A stretch of 64,000 nucleotides of DNA from Macrobrachium rosenbergii. Its lineage: Eukaryota; Arthropoda; Malacostraca; Decapoda; Palaemonidae. The notes beneath the pieces were generated by a model. It worked only from the letters and a program-made list of their open reading frames with translations. It ran no database searches and was not told the DNA's origin. The stretch covers positions 24,488,391-24,552,390 of the forward strand of contig NC_089762.1 of the NCBI RefSeq assembly GCF_040412425.1. The letters are read 5' to 3'. Positions 59,193 through 64,000 of the stretch are shown here, in pieces. The translations under genes were made by a program, and so were the position numbers. Position 1 is the first letter of the stretch; every line of letters begins with the position of its first letter.

Positions 59193-60692
59193 GTCATACA
59201 TGAATGGGTGCGCGCAGCACTGAACCGAATAGTTTTAACAATCTTGTATTATATTAATTTTAATTTGTAATAGTCACTATTATAGTCAATTATTCAAATA
59301 TACAAACACTGAAATTTAGAGCGATAGGCACAGCCTGAAAAATAACAGTAATATTCAAGGAACAAAGTCCCTCGCCGTGTTTTCATTACGTAACAGTTAC
59401 GGGTAAAGTACTGTCCAGTGTGCATACATCTTTTTAAGCAACTGGAATAAATACTTAAATACTGGGGACATGATCATACCGCAGGTTTCACGATCCGTGA
59501 AGTGGAATTACGATGTGTCACGGGCATCCATCGGGACAAACTCTGAGGGCTAATGAACGAACTACCTAATAATTCATATAATTCAACCAAGGAGCTATGA
59601 AAATACCTGATATTTTGTTGAGACGAGCGACTTACCAACAAGACCAAGATAACCCACACTGCAGAAACAAAATCTCGTGTCTTTTACAATCTAAAGCTCC
59701 TTGCAATGTGCAGGGTAGAGAGCAAATCAGTGACAGACATAAGTTCGAATATCCTACAACTGCACAGTATGCATGAGCCATAATACGATGAAATAACTGA
59801 TTTATGAAAAATCTAGACTATATACTAAAAAAATCATATATGAAAGTAAGCCCTTTTCAGCTTTCGAAACTACCGTAAGAAAGCATAATAATACAATGCA
59901 GTGTCAGATTACTTAAAATTTATAAAAGAAGGTACTGACCAGGAAAAATTTCAAGTTCAACGAGAATATAGGCTATATGAAAAACAATATCCCAAATGAG
60001 GATCTGAAAATAAATTATCGAATTGTTATTCATCCTACAATTTCTCTAGTCGATATCGATTATACTCTGGAGAACAAAAGAGGTCATGACACGAATAACA
60101 GATCTTAAAAGTAAGAAAAACTTTACATCTGCAGTCCGTGCAATAATCGATTTGATATACTGTCACGTTAGTTAGAACTGTGACCATTTTCTATTCGACA
60201 TGAGATCACAGCGAGGAAGTTGCATTCTCCATTGGTAACAGTTGCTCTTGACCTCCAACAACCAATTTCATTCATTCGAATCCATTAATACCAGCCGTTT
60301 CGTTCCCTACTACGAATGGTCGAAATAAGCATTTAGATAAAATGAAGATTTAAGAACCGGTTGCAAAATTTTTCAGTCCCCTATACTCTACGGGAAGAGA
60401 AAAACTATTTTCAGTACAGCAAACAGAGAAAACGGAATTCCTTATTTTCATGGTTCACTATATTACATTACATGTCACCTATACTCTTTAAAAGATTGCC
60501 TCGACATCTAAGCATTACAGCTGACAAAAAAATTTTTTTAACAATTGTTGATAAATATATAAATGTGTTTTATCCATTTGCTGATACGTAACGAGGGCTT
60601 TACATCAATTAGTATACCTACAAGGTATTTACACTAAATGACCTATACATATTTCAGATATGTAGAATCTACTGGTCGCTTTTACCAGATAC
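59183..60692. other. unassigned sequence
   Basis: 1.5 kb of ordinary AT-rich sequence without long simple repeats. Open frames at 59659-59474 and 60361-60591 have no recognised motif. Confidence 0.5.
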
Positions 60693-61079
60693 ATATGTAA
60701 TTGTAATAGCCACAATGCCCTCTTAACTTCTTGAATTCTTCGCGCTTTTTTGGATATGCTTGTCACTACAAAGCCGTAAGATCCAAACGCAAGAAACTGA
60801 AGAGACTTTGATGCCCGGTCGCGGGAAACGAACCCGCGTCACCATAATCACAAGGAGGTCGCGTTGCCGACCTGACCACGAGAAGGATAAAAGTCCATTA
60901 CCTCTCGTACATACATATACCTGTCGTTTTCAGATATATTTATTAGAGCTGGAATAGACCCATCCTCACCATCGTAGCCAAATGGGCAATCGTTTTTATT
61001 GGTTTTTAGGCTGAAATATATATGTAGAATCTACTGGTCAAGAAGTTAAGAGGGCATTGTGGCTATTACAATTACATAT
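60693..61079 (-). mobile_element. tRNA-like SINE/MITE composite with perfect 42-bp terminal inverted repeats
   Basis: 60693-60734 and 61038-61079 are exact reverse complements (ATATGTAATTGTAATAGCCA... and ...TGGCTATTACAATTACATAT). Between them, on the minus strand, lie TCGTGGTCAGGTCGGCAACG (A-box region, about 60883-60864) and GCGGGTTCGTTTCCCGC (T-arm with B box, about 60836-60820), preceded by CTCCTTGTGATTATGG. The B-box stem GCGGG/CCCGC is intact. A (GTAGA)A(TCTAC) motif occurs on the plus strand both just outside the left end (60662) and just inside the right end (61024). The structure can be a single composite element or a SINE with an inverted partial second copy. Confidence 0.65.
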
Positions 61080-62074
61080 TTCAGATATTTTTAATCGTTA
61101 AATTCTTTATTAATAAAACTGGCGCATTAAAATCATCAAAAAATGTATTATTGGCAATCACTGAAGACCTATATCAGGCATAAAACAATAAGTAAAAATA
61201 ACTTCAATTATATAGAGTAGTGGGTCTTTAAAATAATGATCAAAACGTGTGGGGCAGACCATTTTCTATCTATCATTAATGTTTTCCCGTTAGATGCCGT
61301 GGTCAACCATCTTTGGGATCTTTTATTACAGCGACGTTATTTCAGTTTATGGTGTCATTGAATGATTTTGTAAATCTATTTGAATTTTTGCCCTGCATTA
61401 TCAACACACTAAATTTGGTCAAAAGTTATGAACGCCTTCCGGGCAAAATCATAGGTGGGCAAATAAACTTTGGGGTAAAAAAATCCCGAAGAAAATTATT
61501 TATCATTTAATCTATTCGATACTTACGCAGTATTCATAATAATTTCTTGTAAAACTGGAAACTGATATATGAAATATTGTAGTCCAAAGTGTAAAGTTAT
61601 TTAACGTATCCACACAAGTGATACTGATTCGGCGATAAAACAAACTTTCTGACATTTACACGTAGAACTGTAGCCTTCATTTCAAAGCATATCACCGATG
61701 AGTTAGTTTCCCTTGAATAAAAACTCGTATGAACCCGGTTATACTGTCGATTTCCTACTTTCCTACAAAATTTCTCTTCTATAACTGGACTGACTTCCTT
61801 GGTTCATCTCTTGTATTATCAATTTCATCTTCTGATTACTAGCAGTCTTCAATAGCACTCTCTCTCGATGGAATTTAAACGCTAACTATGCAAATTTTTT
61901 ATATATAAACATGAAACAGATTTAATGTTTATTAGAAAGTCTACGAAACGTCGCTGCGAATTTTTTTTTTATCGTAATTTCCATTTTCATATCCTACTTC
62001 TTATAAAAAAATTTCCATTTATTATAAGTATACATTACAGTAATGTACAAGGTCTTGCTTGGTACTGTACTTAC
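61080..62074. other. unassigned sequence
   Basis: AT-rich. By position this is the downstream intron if the exon at 62171-62075 is real. Confidence 0.5.
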
Positions 62075-62171
62075 CCCCCTGGGTGAGGATGGTCGCCACG
62101 ACTTCGCAGAACTGGGGAAAGGTGATGGCATCTTCGCTGACCCCAAGACTTGCCACGGCCGCTGTCACGCT
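62075..62171 (-). CDS. candidate internal coding exon, 97 nt, EF-hand-like peptide
   Basis: On the minus strand, CATTCGTTTCAG ends at 62172 as an acceptor. The exon ends CCCAGGGGG/GTAAGTAC, a near-consensus donor at 62074. The exon is strongly GC-rich against AT-rich flanks. The preferred frame reads SVTAAVASLGVSEDAITF then PQFCEVVATILTQG, leaving one base over. I-T-F-x-x-F-C-x-x-x resembles the end of an EF-hand loop and its exiting helix, but the acidic loop residues are poor. One alternative frame is also open but is Arg/His/Gly-rich and less protein-like; the third has an early stop. The one-base remainder pairs with the two leading bases of 29940-29873 to give Gly. An EF-hand adaptor or light chain is possible, but I do not recognise the protein. 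Confidence 0.55.
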
Positions 62172-62543
62172 CTGAAACGAATGGGATACTTCCGTCAGGT
62201 CAACGCCAGGTCAAGGTGGCAAACAGGATACGTCAGTAGTGATCATTAACCTTCAGGCGTGTGTAGCTTTCCGTTGAATGTAAATGAGTTTCTTGTTTAT
62301 TTCTTACGGTGCTTGTTCTGGTAGCTTAAGTTCATAATGAATGTAACATAAATAAATAAAATAAGATAAAATAGTGATACCCATGAAAGCAATAACAACA
62401 ATGAAGCTGATCATAATCATGAAAATATACAGGACACAAGATCACATTACTTTTAGTTATATATTCAAAGCTGACCAAGAATATTTTACTTTTTCTCTTT
62501 CTAACCGTCTGTCTCTCTAGACCGAAAAAGACAGAAATGCAGA

Positions 62544-62546
<3 letters not shown>
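62172..62546. other. unassigned sequence
   Basis: The first 80 bases are pyrimidine- and GC-richer on the minus strand, with branch-point-like CTGAC/TTGAC motifs upstream of the candidate acceptor. The rest is AT-rich. Confidence 0.5.
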
Positions 62547-62625
<79 letters not shown>

Positions 62626-62642
62626 GTATATATATGTATATG

Positions 62643-62697
<55 letters not shown>

Positions 62698-62790
62698 GTG
62701 TGTATGTATATACATATATATAATGTATATGTATATAAATATATACATACATACATATATATAAATATATATACAGTATATTTGCGTGTG
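62547..62790. repeat. (AT)n tract with ACGTATATATGTATATG interruption
   Basis: AT at 62547-62625 and 62646-62692, then scrambled AT/GT/AC low complexity to about 62790. Confidence 0.9.
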
Positions 62791-64000
62791 AAATACACTA
62801 AATGCAATCCAATCTTTAATAGACAACCTTGAACCAGAAAACGTCAAGCGGTGTTGAAAACAAGCTTTCCAAACCGAATCCCGTGAAAAGTGAACATGAA
62901 AGCGCATAGAGTCACATTTTCTCATATCCCTTAACAAGGTATCATTAACTTCAAGATGTAATACCGGAAGCACTCATTCGTGAACGGGGACCTCGGCCTT
63001 GGATGCGGCACCACACATGAATACCGCGTGATGCTCAGATTGCTCACCCCGCCCAAGGCAAGAACTCGCCACATGACACAGCTGTATTGAACGTGTTTGT
63101 GACGAGAGCAAAAAACGGCAAGGATTTTATTGTTTTCTCTCTTTCTCGTCTTTTTTCAATTTTTTTACAACAAAATTTCTGTGAACTGGAGCCGTTCGTA
63201 TTCACAATCTTTTGTTATAAAATAACCGCTAGTGGCATTGACAGTGATTTTCCTTACGGTACCCCCCTTTTGGAGAATAAAATAAACACTGTAAAAAAAA
63301 AACCTTGCAGAATGTTCCATTCTTTATGCGCTCACATTTAAAGCTTTCTAAGAACTAAATTATCCGATCAAGATTTTATTAAAGTTTTTAGTCACAAAAT
63401 TTATCTTGCTTCATCTGCCAAGTTCCCGGCCCTTAGGGTTTTTTAAAATATTTTTAGATCATGTCGACATCAGCTTTGCTAAACTGAGGAACACCCGCCG
63501 ATTCATTAAAATTTTACCACAGTGCCCCAGTCACTCAACAAGAAGACAATTTTCAAAACTATTCAACATAAAGTAACTAATCTCCAGTTCATCCAGTGCA
63601 AACATCCACGTGCACCCAAGCAGTAACTTAACGATGTCAGTCTCTCTTTAGTCCTTCTAGGACTGGCAACAGTTACTGCAAAGACCTATGCAGCTGAGTT
63701 CACAGCTCTAGCATGTGCACATCAGTTCATTCCATGTTTCAATGACATCTAATTCAACACAAGACAGTATTCTCCAATAAGTGCAGGGGCATTCCAAAAG
63801 ATTTTCCATTTCCTTGCAATTTGATCCATCCCTAGTAGAAGGAGCTGTGTGTCTGGCTTTTGCACATTCCTACCTGGATTTTGCAGGCTCTTTGATTGTT
63901 ATTCCAGTTAGACGTACTAAGTAATATAGTCTCTGCTTTTTGGTAAACAAGTAAAGCCACGTCTCATAAACAGCTAAAATGAAAGTGCTCTATAAAATAT
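62791..64000. other. unassigned sequence
   Basis: 62985-63085 is GC-richer (GGGGACCTCGGCCTTGGATG). A GGGCGGG/GTGAGC donor-like site with a 33-base open segment lies on its minus strand near 63045, too short to call. The remainder to the window end is featureless. Confidence 0.5.

Noticed and set aside
60820..60890. A true tRNA gene within the 60693-61079 element
   Set aside because: The T-arm is intact, but the acceptor stem does not close and the sequence continues into a SINE-like body, so it is a tRNA-derived repeat.
63038..63080. Minus-strand 33-base segment ending GGGCGGG/GTGAGC
   Set aside because: Too short, open in all three frames, and gives no recognisable peptide.

Overview
The window is eukaryotic genomic DNA, most likely from a decapod crustacean. 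It is AT-rich and has no bacterial-style gene packing. It is crowded with very long dinucleotide arrays ((AT)n, (GA/CT)n, (GT/AC)n) and some (AAT)n and (GTAT)n arrays. It also holds several repeat types I associate with shrimp, crayfish and crab sequence: a hairpin MITE with a GCCGAAGTTTCTTCGGC stem, tRNA-derived SINEs, and a SINE family with the phrase CACTGGGACCTATGAGGTCA. The taxon is inferred from this style and from memory of the repeats, not from a diagnostic gene.

Almost all open frames in the window are simple repeats read as protein (YIYIYI, SLSLSL, ERERER) or chance frames, so they are not listed as genes. The best evidence for a cellular gene is two short, GC-rich, spliced-looking segments on the minus strand: 62171-62075 and 29940-29873. 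Each has a good acceptor and a good donor (GTAAGT and GTGAGT), and their phases are compatible. If both belong to one transcript, about 32 kb of the window is intron. The first peptide ends in an EF-hand-like tail. I cannot name the gene. A possible alternative first exon lies at 46340-46301.

Layout. 1-165: tRNA-like SINE. 745-1960: degenerate LINE reverse transcriptase. 2613-3311: near-perfect palindrome flanked by mirrored microsatellites. 5700-6085: a second LINE fragment. 6275-7800: repeat boundary followed by a nine-copy tandem array of about 130-150 bp units, cut by a hAT-like terminus at 7802. 8139-8340: a second tRNA-like SINE. 10-16 kb: mostly unassigned sequence and AT arrays. 16739-17172: hairpin MITE. 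18374-18965: higher-order (GA)n/spacer array. 22504-22704: small inverted-repeat element carrying a telomere-like (CCTAA)4. 29873-29940: candidate exon beside an (AAT)n array. 36089-36225: weak candidate plus-strand exon. 42203-42562: 45-bp minisatellite. 42688-44662: several copies of one SINE. 49940-51640: LINE relic with a SINE nested inside it, bounded by a 17-bp target-site duplication. 52878-54180: minus-strand LINE relic ending in a hairpin. 60693-61079: element with 42-bp perfect inverted repeats around a tRNA-like core. 62075-62171: the other candidate exon.

No rRNA, CRISPR array, prokaryotic element, viral integration or new functional system could be supported. The interest lies in the repeat architecture and in the cryptic spliced gene. 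Reading was by eye, so repeat boundaries are good to a few bases and divergence is only described qualitatively.
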